Assembly (NCBI GenBank): GCA_036924085.1
Contig: JAVGWX010000019.1
Span: 12,886,196-12,950,195, forward strand
Source of the DNA: Ariolimax columbianus
Taxonomy: Eukaryota; Mollusca; Gastropoda; Stylommatophora; Arionidae
DNA: 64,000 bases
Reading direction: 5' to 3'
Shown: piece by piece, positions 11,401 through 21,289 of the stretch
Position numbering within the stretch: position 1 is the stretch's first letter
Layout: every line of letters starts with the position of its first letter
Position numbers and translations under genes: made by a program
The notes under the pieces: model-generated
What the model saw: only the letters and a program-made list of their open reading frames with translations
What the model was told of the DNA's origin: nothing
Databases searched by the model: none

Positions 11401-13161
11401 AACATCACTATGGTATTATTTTAGGTATATATAATTGCCTACCTCAATAAAAATAAATGATTCCCTTGGTCTTCAGAAACGGAAATAAAATACATGATTA
11501 TACAACATCAATAGACGGATTCTGTCCTATCAAGCGGAATATAAACTTATGATGGGATATAAGCAGCAGTAAAATCAGGATTCACTAACTCCATGGGGGA
11601 AATTGGTGAGCTCGTGGCGGAATGGTTTCGATGTTTGCCTGCCAACAAGAAAGGCAGCGGACCGAATCCCTGGTAAGGAATCTGTTGTTTTTCTTATGGG
11701 TGTGAAATAAACAAACATAGCCAGCACACGAAGTGACGGCAGCCGTGGCGAGCCGGTCTGTAGTCACCAGCCTAAAAACCACTGGACTATTTCAGCAATG
11801 GGAGTAAAGTCGTGCGACAGTAAGTAAGGAGAGGAAACATTGCATATCTTGCATACAATAATAACATGACTATGTCCTAACCCAACTGCAGGTATTCTAA
11901 GCTAATAGTATACAATAATAAAGAATGGTTTTCTAACTACAGGTATACTAAGTTAATTGTATGCAATAATATAGAATGGTTTTCTAACTGCAGGTATTCT
12001 AAATTGATTGTATATAAAAATAAAGAATGGTTTTCTAACTGCAAGGTATTCTAAATTGATTGTATATAAAAATAAAGAATGGTTTTCTAACTGCAGGTAT
12101 ACTAAGCTAATTGTATATAATAATAAAGAATGGTTTTCTAATTGCAGGTATACTAAGCTAATTGTATATAATAATAAAGAATGGTTTTCTAATTGCAGGT
12201 ATACTAAGCTAATTGTATATAATAATAAAGAATGGTTTTCTAATTGCAGGTATACTAAGCTAATTGTATATAATAATAAAGAATGGTTTTCTAATTGCAG
12301 GTATACTAAGCTAATTGTATATAATAATAAAGAATGGTTTTCTAATTGCAGGTATACTAAGCTAATTGTATATAATAATAAAGAATGGTTTTCTAATTGC
12401 ATGTATACTAAGCTAATTGTATATAATAATAAAGAATGGTTTTCTAATTGCAGGTATACTAAGCTAATTGTATATAATAATAAAGAATGGTTTTCTAATT
12501 GCATGTATACTAAGCTAATTGTATATAATAATAAAGAATGGTTTTCTAATTGCAGGTATACTAAGCTAGTTATATGCAAAAATAGAAGGATTGTTTCCCA
12601 ACTGTAGGATTAATAAACTCATTATATACAATAACAAAAAGATGGTTTCCTAACTGCAGGAATATACATCTAAGTATATGCAAAAATAAAAAGAATTATC
12701 GACTAACTACATAATGTAGAATATGCTTTCCTATCCTGTAGAAAATATAAATTATATGAAAAATATGGGCTAACGCATATAAAAGAAAATGCGTATTCAA
12801 CACGCCAGTGTAGTAGAGAAGCAACTAACCATGTGATAAATAACAACAATGGTTGCATACCGTCGTACTCTGATACATTCCAATAAATATCACTGTAGCT
12901 CCAAAATAGTACAAGCAGTGATGCCACCTTGACCACCTGGTTCAGTTCATCCACAGAAAGCACGTTGAAAGATTCTAAAAATAAATCCAGCCTTCCATCG
13001 CCAGCAACAGATACTGGCAGTTTGTGCTTTACAGAATCGGAATTCCGAACATATTCTTCCAGATAAATATACGATTTCTGACGATTTTTCGCAATTGTAA
13101 AAGTCCAGTTGAGAAAAATTATTAGAGTAGTAAGTAACTTTATTACATTATTTTGCTTCAT
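1722..13161 (-). CDS. Cys-loop ligand-gated ion channel subunit, nicotinic-receptor-like, four exons
   Basis: A subunit of the pentameric Cys-loop receptor superfamily, acting in the plasma membrane as a neurotransmitter- or ligand-gated channel. Assembled coding exons are 13161-12861, 10186-10083, 6142-5909 and 2462-1722, giving 1380 bp and 459 residues. Intron phases are 1, 0 and 0 and match at every junction, and all borders are GT/AG. Order: signal peptide (about residues 1-24), extracellular domain, Cys-loop C154-C168 with 13 residues between (CYLDLLEYPFDRHNC), TM1 about 229-253, TM2 259-281, TM3 292-315, a roughly 120-residue cytoplasmic loop and TM4 438-459. Length and architecture are normal for the family. 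It lacks the adjacent cysteine pair of nicotinic alpha subunits (a single Cys in NYTECWF), the Asp of the WxPD motif (here WTPT) and the Glu beside TM2 (here SGAKV). Ligand and ion selectivity are therefore not predictable. Introns hold a mariner relic, LINEs, SINEs and three minisatellites. The gene may be expressed or recently dead, but no frame break is seen. Confidence 0.88.
2640..2865 (+). mobile_element. Possible tRNA-derived SINE remnant
   Basis: In channel intron 3. The stretch has a short GC-rich tRNA-like look, with 'gggttcaacccccag' resembling a B box, but the A box is weak and no second copy was found in the window. Treat as tentative. Confidence 0.22.
2880..3250 (-). mobile_element. 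Non-LTR retrotransposon 3' tail (LINE ORF2 C-terminus)
   Basis: Minus-strand translation shows the LINE tail signature GRPRLRFKDVCKRDI, then ARDRDVWRQL, and in another frame a finger-like CRICARDCHSRIGLYSHSR. These match the C-terminal region that follows the reverse transcriptase in the LINE group also present at 56265-57440. Stop codons and frame changes show the copy is dead. It sits in channel intron 3. Confidence 0.72.
3350..3960 (+). mobile_element. Mariner-type DNA transposon relic, N-terminal transposase only
   Basis: An open frame from the ATG at 3515 encodes the N-terminal helix-turn-helix of mariner/SETMAR-type transposases: VDQRAVIRYLRAEKCRAVDI, then a second helix with TTVKNCTTVFKEGR. 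An in-frame TAA at 3743 interrupts it, and the same frame resumes with DRRRSLHSLAEEFAVSLETI, the second DNA-binding helix. Similarity is lost near 3900, so the catalytic DDD/DDE domain is absent. The upstream 'gaggcgtgttcaaatgaaac' at about 3349 could be part of the left terminal inverted repeat; no right end was found. Lies in channel intron 3. Confidence 0.82.
4083..4738 (-). repeat. 38-bp minisatellite array, about 17 copies
   Basis: Units of 38 bp contain 'cctgactaacatagtctaat' followed by 'cagtatgttttgc'. The reverse complement of the unit aligns with the 38-bp unit of the array at 35755-38025, so the strand given is relative to that array. Variation is mostly substitutions (cttgtccctg versus cctgaccctg). 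Lies in channel intron 3. Confidence 0.93.
4745..4985 (-). mobile_element. tRNA-derived SINE, family 1, copy 1
   Basis: On the minus strand the element starts with a tRNA-like head carrying a B box (the plus strand reads 'ggggatcgaatccagcac'). Its body matches the copies at 7015-7250, 40597-40835 and 51445-51680, including 'cttgcttccccggggtaac' on the plus strand. This copy has a small deletion after that motif. Confidence 0.85.
5000..5900. other. Channel intron 3, unresolved repeats
   Basis: No coding exon recognised. Around 5330-5390 and 5755-5810 there are diverged copies of the 'cacaacgtaacg' core found in the dispersed element at 6316-6690, so part of this stretch is old SINE material. 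The rest is A- and GA-rich. Confidence 0.45.
5909..6142 (-). CDS. Channel exon 3: Cys-loop exon
   Basis: 234 bp, phase 0 at both ends. Acceptor 'tgtttacag' precedes 6142 and donor 'gtttgaag' follows 5909. It encodes IYYNGTVKAMISG, the disulfide loop from Cys154 to Cys168 with the family-typical YPFDRHNC, and the strand ending SAEWRLIDRG. The tryptophan expected in loop B after the Cys-loop is not present. Confidence 0.9.
6316..6690 (+). mobile_element. Dispersed SINE-like element R1, copy 1
   Basis: Matches the reverse complement of 50690-51035 over about 350 bp, from 'agatgctgagcagcgcatga' through 'gatcctggataacaggctgc' to 'ccctttcagggtttggtag'. Its middle shares a core of about 35 bp (around 'gtcggatg' and 'gaccgaaaggtgcaaa') with SINE family 1. 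In channel intron 2. Confidence 0.8.
6870..6965 (+). repeat. Short dispersed repeat R2, copy 1
   Basis: Contains 'cctgcagcccgttggttgta' and 'cacacttcttctcc'. Related sequence occurs at 33280-33400 and, more diverged, at 35640-35745, all in the same orientation. Nature unknown. Confidence 0.55.
7015..7250 (-). mobile_element. tRNA-derived SINE, family 1, copy 2
   Basis: Same layout as the copies at 40597 and 51445. On the plus strand it reads from 'ccaaggtggtgtacgtt' through 'ggtaacggccggtgctgtga' to the tRNA-like head near 'gagccgtgtcc'. In channel intron 2. Confidence 0.85.
7251..8640. other. Channel intron 2, nothing recognised
   Basis: No exon of the channel is expected here because flanking exons already join in phase. 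A 98-codon minus frame at 7914-8210 has no known motif and no splice support. AT-rich from 8220 on. Confidence 0.5.
8690..9380 (-). mobile_element. LINE fragment with RNase H domain (I-like)
   Basis: The minus strand encodes, with several frame breaks, the tail of the reverse-transcriptase ORF (GIRLLLGCTRDTS, then MRYVLGLLSVTSRYN) followed by an RNase H start, AVMYVDGSALLG, and VKGLIVAERSG. This order is characteristic of RNase H-bearing LINEs. The copy is dead and lies in channel intron 2. Confidence 0.72.
9530..9665 (-). mobile_element. tRNA-derived SINE, family 3
   Basis: The minus strand reads a tRNA-like head with an A box 'tatcgcagtgg' and a B box 'gggttcattcc', spaced as in tRNA promoters, followed by a short tail with a T run. 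Only one copy is seen in the window. Confidence 0.6.
9660..9900 (+). repeat. 72-bp minisatellite, three copies, derived from a LINE C-terminal finger
   Basis: Units start at about 9677, 9749 and 9821 (exact 72-bp spacing). In the open forward frame each unit encodes 24 residues including CNRTFRARIGLISHMR. That resembles the finger-like peptide near the C-terminus of many LINE ORF2 proteins, a relative of which is seen at 2916-2980 (minus). The array directly abuts SINE family 3 and lies in channel intron 2. Confidence 0.8.
10083..10186 (-). CDS. Channel exon 2: loop A exon
   Basis: 104 bp. Acceptor 'ttcactttcag' precedes 10186 and donor 'gtatgtatat' follows 10083. With one base from exon 1 it encodes 35 residues, EIDYITLDSSQVWTPTIIAP to MPSEVD, equivalent to the loop A segment between the WN(I/V)SEY strand and the strand before the Cys-loop. 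The usual WxPD motif reads WTPT. Confidence 0.85.
10427..11165 (-). mobile_element. CR1-like LINE, 3' end of ORF2 plus 3' UTR
   Basis: Minus-strand translation from 11165 to 10740 shows pieces of the CR1 C-terminal region (VHVWSPYCRGDV, RIQRGVTKLIGEF, RNCSYEER) and ends with EWRMLGMHC, related to the tail at 30290-30345. The remaining 310 bp match 41076-41435. In channel intron 1. Confidence 0.72.
11605..11825 (+). mobile_element. tRNA-derived SINE, family 2, copy 1
   Basis: Head with A box 'tggcggaatgg' and B box-like 'ggaccgaatcc', then a body with 'gtgaaataaacaaacatag' and a 3' part 'caatgggagtaaagtc'. The reverse complement of 58770-58990 matches the whole length. In channel intron 1. 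Confidence 0.75.
11885..12705. repeat. 51-bp minisatellite, about 16 copies
   Basis: The unit includes 'gaatggttttctaattgcag' and 'gtatactaagctaattgtat'. Central copies (12100-12550) are nearly identical while both ends are diverged, the usual picture of a recently homogenised array. 51 is divisible by three, so both strands carry 200-codon frames that are not genes. In channel intron 1, close to exon 1. Confidence 0.93.
12861..13161 (-). CDS. Channel exon 1: signal peptide and N-terminal domain
   Basis: Begins at the ATG of 13161 with a hydrophobic leader, MKQNNVIKLLTTLIIF to TIA. It continues with the conserved extracellular strands FLESFNVLSVDELNQVV and FWSYSDIYWNVSEYD. The donor is 'g|gtatgc' at 12861/12860, leaving phase 1. 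The alternative of reading on to 12703 would give intronic residues without family match. The Trp of loop D (Trp55 in muscle-type numbering) appears to be a Leu by hand alignment. Confidence 0.85.
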
Positions 13162-13725
13162 TACGACCGGGTAATTTATCTTCTGGCATAAAAATATTGT
13201 AGTTTAACAAATTATGTTAAATGCAGTTTAAAAAAAAATATATATCTAATGCAATATTTTGTCATCACACGTTCAGATGTGCTACAAAGAAGCAAAACGT
13301 TTACGTGACATACAGCTTCCAGAATCTGTCTTAATATAATCGCTGATCATTAATGGAGACTGGTAACGGACAGTCAAGCGTCATGTAGCTGCAATGATGG
13401 GTTTATCTGAGTGGTGCATTACTAGGGCCCTGCTACATTATGTTTTAGAGTTGTTGATGAACTAAATCTTTTGTAGGTTTGTCTAGCTTTCAAGTGATTT
13501 TCTGTGCCACTGCGCGATGTTGATAAAACTGATCAGCAATCAGAGTCGTACTTATTGAAATGCAATCGCGCGAAGTTAATAAAACAAGGCACATTTATTT
13601 AGAACTCACCGGAACGATGAATTAACTGCCATGCCAGGGACAAGCGGTATTTGAACAAAGTGACAAAGTTGTAGGAATTTAAATTATTTCGATAAAGCGA
13701 CAACTGCCAGAAAATAAAATCAACG
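13162..13725. other. Upstream flank of the channel gene
   Basis: AT-rich; a promoter would be expected here but no clear TATA or initiator could be assigned. A 5' untranslated exon further away is possible. Confidence 0.4.
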
Positions 13726-13729
13726 TTGT

Positions 13730-13935
13730 GTCCATTCTCCCATCTACCAGTTGATTTGTCCATTCTTCCATCTGCCAGTTGATTTGTCCATTCTCCCATC
13801 TACCAGTTGATTTGTTCATTCTGTCTGCCTGTCCGTCAGTCCATCCGACCACCCTAATCAAGCCCGCTCTTCTTTCCGATATTCAGTCAGTCAGTCTATC
13901 AGTCAATCAGTCTGTCTATCTGTCTATTTTAAAAG
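13730..13935. repeat. 28-bp tandem triplet followed by (CAGT)n-like simple repeat
   Basis: Three copies of a 28-bp unit containing 'catctaccagttgatttgt' (13730-13815), then 'cagtcagtcagtctatcagt'-type simple sequence. A 14-bp TA run is at 14041-14056. Confidence 0.8.
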
Positions 13936-14459
13936 TTTATTTTTCACTGTCCATCAATCCATAATATCTTCATCTGTCTGTGTATGTGTTTTATTCAATG
14001 ATTATATTAACCAATTTATCAGTCCCATTGTAAGCTGTTCATATATATATATATATAAACATATCTAGATGTATGTATATTGACCGTATGTGCTCATTCA
14101 CAATCATTGTTCATGCGCACACGCCGTGCTCACACTTTTAGCCAACATTAACATTGCTGTATCACCCAGTTTACAAGTTGCGAAACTAGAGGCACATACA
14201 GCAATCAGACAAACAGAAACTTTTAAGCCTAAGAGCAAAGCAAATATGCCGTGGGACACGGCCACTGAAGCAATTAGCCTTTTAAGGTGATTTTGTAGCC
14301 AGCGTACACTTATTGCACACGACTTCATGCTGGTGTCAGAGGAGGATTTACATTTAACATTACAATATCAATATTGGTAGGTTGTTGGAGTAGAAACGGG
14401 AAGAGGTGGCGGTAATTATCTGTATGCATCTCTGCACTCGAGTATACAAAACCACTGCT

Positions 14460-15165
14460 ATCGTCTAAGCATATCGTCAATGGTGACTCCAATCATATTG
14501 TCAAATGTGGCTCCAAGTATATCGTAAATAATGATTCCAATAATATAGTAATTTGTGATTCAAAGCAACTCGTAAATTGTAATTCTAAGCATATCATAAA
14601 TGGAGATTCTAATTTTATCGTAAAAGACGACTCCAAGCAAATTGTAAATAATGACTACAATCATATCGTAAATAGCGACTCCAAATAATATTCGAAATAA
14701 TGACTACACTCATATCGTAAATGGTGACTTCAAGAAAAGCGCAAATAGTGTCTCTAAGCATATTGTAAACAGTGGCTTCAAGTATATCGTAATTAATGAC
14801 CCAATCATATCGTAAATAATTACTCGAATCATATTGCGAATTGATACTCCAAGCATGTCGTAAATGGTGACTCCAAGCATATTGTAAATGATGACTCCAA
14901 GCATGTTGAAAATGATGACTACAGTATATCGTAAATGACGATTCAAAGCATATCGTAAATGGTGACTCCAAGCACATCATTAAAGGTAACTGCAAGCATA
15001 TCGTAAATGGGGGCTTCCAGCATATCGCAAATGATGGATTCCAGCATATCGTAAATGGTGGCTTGAAGCATATCGTAAATGGTGGCTTCAAGCATACCGT
15101 AAATGGTGGCTCCCAGTATATCGAAAAAGGTGGCTTCCAGCATATCGTAAATGGTGACTAAACTC
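14460..15165. repeat. 24-bp minisatellite, about 29 degenerate copies
   Basis: The unit is built on 'catatcgtaaatggtgactc'. Period 24 bp with many substitutions, so the array is old. The period keeps minus frames open (repeating IYDMLE-type octapeptides); these frames are not genes. Confidence 0.9.
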
Positions 15166-15895
15166 AGATTTAAAATTAAAAAGATACCACACATCGGTGA
15201 CATATCTCACAATTAGATTTAGATGATACATTTGCAAGTTTCATGCACATCCCTCCTTAGTATCATTTTAGGACTTGCGTGAGAGGTGACGGAGGATCTA
15301 GTTTTAACATTTGTTAATCAATATTATCTCTGATGTCTAAAATATAATCTGTATATTTGTAACATTAGTTGTAATGTCAACAACAATGTTCAATAATGTA
15401 TGGATATTTCAGTGCGTAACGAAAACCTATGTTTATTTCGTCGCCGCAATCGTTGAGATACACCAAGGTACATGATTTTATCCCATCGATCTGCCTATGT
15501 CTCTAGGCGATGTGCTGAAGTGCTGTCTTCTTTTATGTGTATCCGACGTTATTAACAATCGATGCCTCTGCACTATTTTTCCCTTTCTTGCCTTCTTCTT
15601 GCTCTTTGGGTGAAGTTGGGTGACAAGTTTCCTTCCTCACTGCGAAATTTTGATAACTGAAAGTAAGTACCCATATACAGCAGGGTATACTAATACGGGT
15701 CACGAGCCATGTCTGTCTTATCACGCCAGGCATCGATGGCTTAAAAGAGAAATTATGATTATCAGTACAACCAGACATGCGCTTGATTGGGACCCACCAG
15801 TTGACAGGAATGTATAGAGTGGATAAAAAACGCACTTGCTTATTTGTCAATTTACCCGTGCAACTAAGCATACGTGTAGTTTTTGAGTAGGTTAA
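15166..15895. other. No gene recognised
   Basis: A 112-codon minus frame at 15533-15871 has no recognisable motif or splice support. Confidence 0.45.
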
Positions 15896-15899
15896 TTAA

Positions 15900-16720
15900 A
15901 TCTGGCAAAGATGGCGCAGTAACTGGCTGCGAGTCTACATTTCTCTACTGTTTTGGATCATTATGGATGCCGCAAGACCACGGATTTGCCTGGAATTCAC
16001 ACTAGTCGACGACTTACACTTGTGTTCACGGATACGTGGAGTTGTTTTCCGTCTGGACTTGTTATTTCGTTATTTTTTGTGATTTCTTCCATCCGTTTAT
16101 CCTGGTCTGGACGCCGGCTGAATGGCGCTACGCTTAAACTAGTTATACCTGTGTCGTATCTCACGGGTTAGTTCTGCCGGTTCACCTTCACGAATTTGGC
16201 GTGTGTGAATTTTAGATGCTACTATGATGAACTGAATACAGCTGGGGAGAGATGCCAGACTCACTCACACGCTGAGTGTTGTCCATACGACCTCTTGTGG
16301 TTATCGAAAAGGCTCGACAAACTTAGAACTGCGTTAGATGCCTTCCCACCTTTCTACCCTGCGGGTTACATGCTTACGGAAAGGCTTTGGTGGTAACCCT
16401 GAGGCAAAATCTGAATCTTATGCTATCTCCAGTCGTCTTGGTGAATCTCTTGCCACTGGCAAAAGGTAGCTTAATCTCTGTGAGTGAGGTTGACAAAAGG
16501 CGCAGTTTCTTCCTCACTTTAATCCTAATCTCAGCGCAAGTCACCCATTTCAGCGGACACAGCAAGAGATTCGACTGTCCACACGGCTGAACAAAGAGAG
16601 TGGTCTTCATCACTTGTGATGGACAAACTACTATCAATTATTTAACCAGCGGCCTATGGGCTTCTGCCCTTTGGCCCAATGCCATGTAGTGGTATCTGCA
16701 AGTTTTTTTGTGACTAAAAG
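15900..16720 (+). mobile_element. Possible interspersed element, LINE 5'-region-like
   Basis: GC-richer than its surroundings, with no open frame above 90 codons. The end 'gcccaatgccatgtagtggt' and the phrase 'gatggcgcagtaactggctg' have the look of LINE leader sequence, but no second copy exists in the window to prove it. Low confidence. Confidence 0.25.
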
Positions 16721-16975
16721 TGTTTAATTTGTCTGGCCTCGGAGGAAGAAGCTCTGTCATAACACCAGCAAGCGCAGGATATTAGAAAACAATGATGTTT
16801 AACAGTTTCATAGGGATGTGTGCACAGCCGGCACTCTGGGGTATGTTCTGGTTGGATTTTCATCAAATGACTGTTTAGTTGCATGTGTTAATGCGCACTA
16901 TTCGGGCTGTACAGTATATGCGGTTAGATCTAGATAAAAACGTCTGACGCTGTCGCCATTTGTTTGCAATGGTCA

Positions 16976-17110
16976 ATTAACTAACTGACCGACCGACCAA
17001 TCGACCGATCGCCGTCCGTCTGTCTGTCCGTCCGGCTGTGCGTCGGTCCGTTCGTTTGTCTTTCTATGTTTGTCTATCTGTCTGTCTGTCTGGCTGTCTG
17101 ACTAACCATC
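16976..17110. repeat. (CCGA/CTGT)n simple repeat
   Basis: Runs of 'gaccgaccgacc' and 'gtctgtctgtct' tetranucleotide sequence. Confidence 0.8.
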
Positions 17111-17384
17111 TACCAAAGAAATGTTATATAGAGTATTTTTCTTGTCTACATTATCAAAAGTATCCTCCTAAGCTATTTATGCGATATATAAATGCTTCTC
17201 ATTTTCTGTTTTTGTCACTGAAATGTTTTAATGCATCATCCCGTTATCTTACGGAATATAAAATGATATTTTATCAACTGAGGGTCAACAATTCTTTTGT
17301 TTCAGATTTTTCTCATCCACTTTTCGTATATTACATGTTAGTGATATGCATCTGTTTCACATGTTATTTTCCCTATACTCTGCC

Positions 17385-18322
17385 CCACGCTATTCCCCAG
17401 ACTCTGTCCCACACTCTCTACCACCCTCATCTCCACACTCTCCCCCACACCCACCACCACACTCTTCCCCACACCCTCCATCACACTCTTTCCCACACTC
17501 TCCCCCACACCCTCCACCACACTCTCTCCCACATCCTCCACCACACTCTCTCCAACCCTCCCCTACATTCTTCCCCACTCTCTTCCCCACACCCTCTACA
17601 ACACTCTTCCCCACACTCTTCCCCACACCCTCCACCACACTCTCCCTCACACTCTTCCCCACACTCTCCACTACAGTCTTTCCCACACTCCTCTGCACAC
17701 TCTTCCCCACACTCTCCCCTACACCCTCGACCACACTCTCCCCCACACTTTCCCCCACATCCTCCACCACACTCTTCCCCTCACCCTCTACCACACTCTC
17801 CCACACACTCTCCCCCACACTCTCCCCCACACTCTCCCCCACACTCTATCCCACACTCTCCCCCACACCCTCCACCCCACCCTCCCCCAACTCTTCCTCA
17901 CACTCTCCCCTACACTCTCCCCTACACTCTACCCTACACTCTCCCCTACACTCTCCACTACACTCTTCCACACACTCTCCCCCACACTCTCCCCTACACT
18001 CTCCCCCACACCCTCCATCACACTCTCCCCCACACTCTCCCCTACACTCTCCCCTACACTCTTTCCCACACCCTCTACCACACTCTCCCCTACACTCTCC
18101 CTCACAGTCTTCCCCACACTCTGCCCTACACTCTCCACCACACCCTCCACCACACCCTCCCCCACTCTTCTCCACACTCTTCCCTACACTATCCCCACAC
18201 TCTCCCCCACACTCTCTCCCACAGTATCTCCCCCCACTCTTTCTCACACTTTTTACCACACTCTTCCCCACACCCTTCATCACACTCTTCCCCACACTCT
18301 TTCCCACACTCTCCTCACACTC
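17385..18322. repeat. CT/CA-rich 12-bp-based minisatellite, about 930 bp
   Basis: Built from 'cccacactctcc'-like 11-13-mers. Strong strand asymmetry (pyrimidine and A against purine and T). Almost no stops in any frame, giving spurious frames of 429 and 358 codons; His, Pro, Ser, Leu and Thr dominate them. Confidence 0.93.
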
Positions 18323-19495
18323 TATAAGGGATGAAGTATCACAACAAATTATAACTGTCATAAATCAACTCAACATGTCTAAATTGGTTTTTTCCGTCTT
18401 GTCAGACGGTCGCAAGTTGTGATTTGATGTAAGGGATTTAACTGGAGTTCATGGCAATGACGAATGCGACTTGTATGACCAATCCGAGCAGAGAAGCGAC
18501 TTCCAGTGTGTGCAAGGAAATCAGGCTATTTGCGGCATCGCATGGTGTGGCGTGTCTTCTCAAACGCTGAGTCCTTAGCCTATCAGCAATCAGTATCTCG
18601 TTTGTTTTTATTCTATGCTTAATCCTGCCCCTTCATGCAACACAGCGCAAGACAACCTGCTCCAATGATTTTAAATCGATACCCACATCATTCATTTTCA
18701 CCTTACATACATCCTTTTACCGAAGTAGTGACAGACCGAGACCATTTCCCCAATTGTAATATTCATAGAGAAGATCCTTTGGTATTCTGTCATCTTCCAT
18801 CTTCTGAATGTGTCACAGCCATAGATGTCTTCGAAGACTAAGCATGGAAAAGATCGTGACAGTGCCTGTTCACTCCGATACCTCAGCGTTAGTGATCTTG
18901 TCCTGGCACCCAACTTCCAGCATTCTGCGCAATCACCTTACGTGAAAGTAGTTTAGCCGCGTCTGCTGGTGCGTGTAGGTAGACCATTTTTCCCTCCCAT
19001 AAAAAAAGGTCATGAGGACACAGGCCTGGCACATACGAGTTTATGTTTTAACATAAATCATGCCCAGCTGTAACAATTAATTGTATCCACGTTTATTTGT
19101 CTTTATTAACTCGGCACTTCAGACGAGCTTTCCTGTCCATCTGTCCTGTCATACTAGGTAATTTAATTGATGTACTTACTCTGAAATTTGACTTTGATCT
19201 CTCAATGTTTACCTCACCCTTAATTCTAAGTGTACGTCTAAAGCATATTCGTTGTCTTATTTGAACTGACATGAGATAAAGCTGCTAATATCATTCTGCC
19301 TGTTGAAGCTAAAGGCAAGTATTCAAATCGAATAGCGAAATAATTGCTAGCGTTAAGGCTATTGGATAGCTAAAGACTCAATAACTGCAACCAATATCGA
19401 GTTTTGGCACAGTAGTTCTAATTTTTACGTTCTAGTAACAAGTTATGACGCAGTTCCTTAACGTCTACTCTTTAGTAACTTATGGCACAATGACA
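18323..19495. other. No gene recognised
   Basis: Unique-looking sequence without coding evidence. 18690-18900 contains short frames on both strands with no motif. Confidence 0.45.
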
Positions 19496-19499
19496 TCAA

Positions 19500-20535
19500 T
19501 TTATAGTTTCAGGCTGTGGCGTTGTAACCCTAACCATTAGTCTCTAGTAGCTAGATATAGAGTAGTAGCCCTAACCATTCGGTTCTAGTGGCAAGCTATG
19601 GAGTAGTAGCCCTAACCATTCGGTTCTACTGGCAAGCTATGGAGTAGTGACCCTAATCATTCGGTTCTAGTGGCAAGCTATGGAGTAGTGGCCCTAATCA
19701 TTCGGTTCTAGTGGCAAGCTATGGAGTAGTGGCCCTAATCATTCGGTTCTAGTGGCAAGCTATAGAGTAGTGGCCCTAATCATTCGGTTCTAGTGGCAAG
19801 CTATGGGTAGTGGCCCTAATCATTCGGTTCTAGTGGCAAGCTATGGAGTAGTGGCCCTAACCATTAGGTTCTAGTGGCAAGCTATGGAGTAGTGGCCCTA
19901 ATCATTCGGTTCTAGTGGCAAGCTATGGAGTAGTGGCCCTAACCATTAGGTTCTAGTGGCGAGCTATGGAGTAGTGGCCCTAACCATTAGGTTCTAGTGG
20001 CAAGCTATGGAGTAGTGACCCTAACCATTAGGTTCTAGTGGCAAGCTATGGAGTAGTGGCCCTAAGCATTAGGTTCTAGTGGCAAGCTATGGAGTAGTGG
20101 CCCTAACCATTAGGTGCTAGTGGCAAGCTATGGAGTAGTGGCACTAACCATTAGGTTCTAGTGGCAAGCTATGGAGTAGTGGCCCTAACCATTAGGTTCT
20201 AGTGGCAAGCTATGGAGTAGTGGCCCTAACCATTAGGTTCTAGTGCCAAGCTATGGAGTAGTGACCCTAACCATTAGGTTCTAGTGGCAAGCTATGGAGT
20301 AGTGACCCTAACCATTAGGTTCTAGTGGCAAGCTATGGAGTAGTGGCCCTAACCATTAGGTTCTAGTGGCAAGCTATGGAGTAGTGGCCATAAACATTAA
20401 TTTTTAGTGGCAAGCTATGGAGTAGTGGCCCTAAACATTACTGTCTAATAACAAGCTATGGGGTGGTGATCCTAACCATTCCTCTCTAATAACAAGATAT
20501 GGGGTAGTGGCCCTAACCTTATTCCCTAGTATTCA
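19500..20535. repeat. 41-bp minisatellite, about 25 copies
   Basis: The unit contains 'gtggccctaaccattaggtt' and 'ctagtggcaagctatggag'. Two sub-variants (aatcattcgg and aaccattagg) occupy the left and right parts, and a few interspersed units suggest exchange. CCTAA-N-TTAGG within each unit forms a small inverted repeat. Confidence 0.95.
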
Positions 20536-21285
20536 GAAGGGTGAGCGCTGATTAACGTATGGTCAGGCAAAACCAATTTCTACCAAACTTTAAAAAAGTG
20601 TGTAAATGTTCATATAATATTACGGAAGCACATGAAGTAACCAGGTTGAACAAAATCAAACCGTTGTAACTTCACAAGAAATCCGTAAAATGGGACTATA
20701 TAGGATTGTGCATGAGACTTCAAGCTAATCACGTTGATATTGGTTTTGAACCTGCCACAACCACTGCTTGGAAACAGATGTCCTTTAAAGAAGGACATCA
20801 CAATGATGCCGCTATGATTTGTTTTGAGGAAATTTGAGAATCAGAACCTTCATTTTCAGATAAAAAAGGATATAGAAAGGCAACTACAATTAAAAGTATA
20901 CATATTTAACACTGCACCTGATTAGTTATGCTGGACTAGAAATGTAGTTTCAATTTCGTTTCCAGGTACAGATAGAAAAAAAAACTATTCATAGATAAAA
21001 CAAACGATTGATTTGAGTTCAACAAAGCTGGCACGCTGTTTCAAATCGAAGATCCTACAACGATGAGAGTTAAATGTATTTTCTATGGCAGCTTAAAAAG
21101 TGTTGCTAGTTCCAGGAAACAAATATTTTATTGTAGCAACCGTTTCCAACTACGGTATTTGGACACGGTTAATGATCGCTTGGGCTTTTAAAATAATCGA
21201 TAAGTGTTTCGCAATTTTTCAGGAAACGAAAAAATATCTTAATAGTACGGTGGAGCTATGTAAGAAATGTGGTATCTTTACATCT
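20536..21285. other. No gene recognised
   Basis: A possible single diverged fragment of the 38-bp family ('tatggtcaggcaaaacc') lies at about 20558. The remainder is AT-rich. Confidence 0.4.
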
Positions 21286-21289
21286 TGTT

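Noticed and set aside
11953..12607. About 200-codon frames on both strands
   Set aside because: Both arise from a 51-bp repeat whose length is a multiple of three.
12703..12860. Extension of channel exon 1 to 12703
   Set aside because: The residues after SEYD in this reading have no family match, while the donor at 12860 joins in phase to the loop A exon.
17038..18422. His/Pro/Ser-rich frames of 429 and 358 codons
   Set aside because: Pure CT/CA minisatellite translated; overlapping frames on both strands are equally open.
19500..20535. Telomeric repeat (CCCTAA)
   Set aside because: The hexamer occurs once per 41-bp unit and never in tandem.
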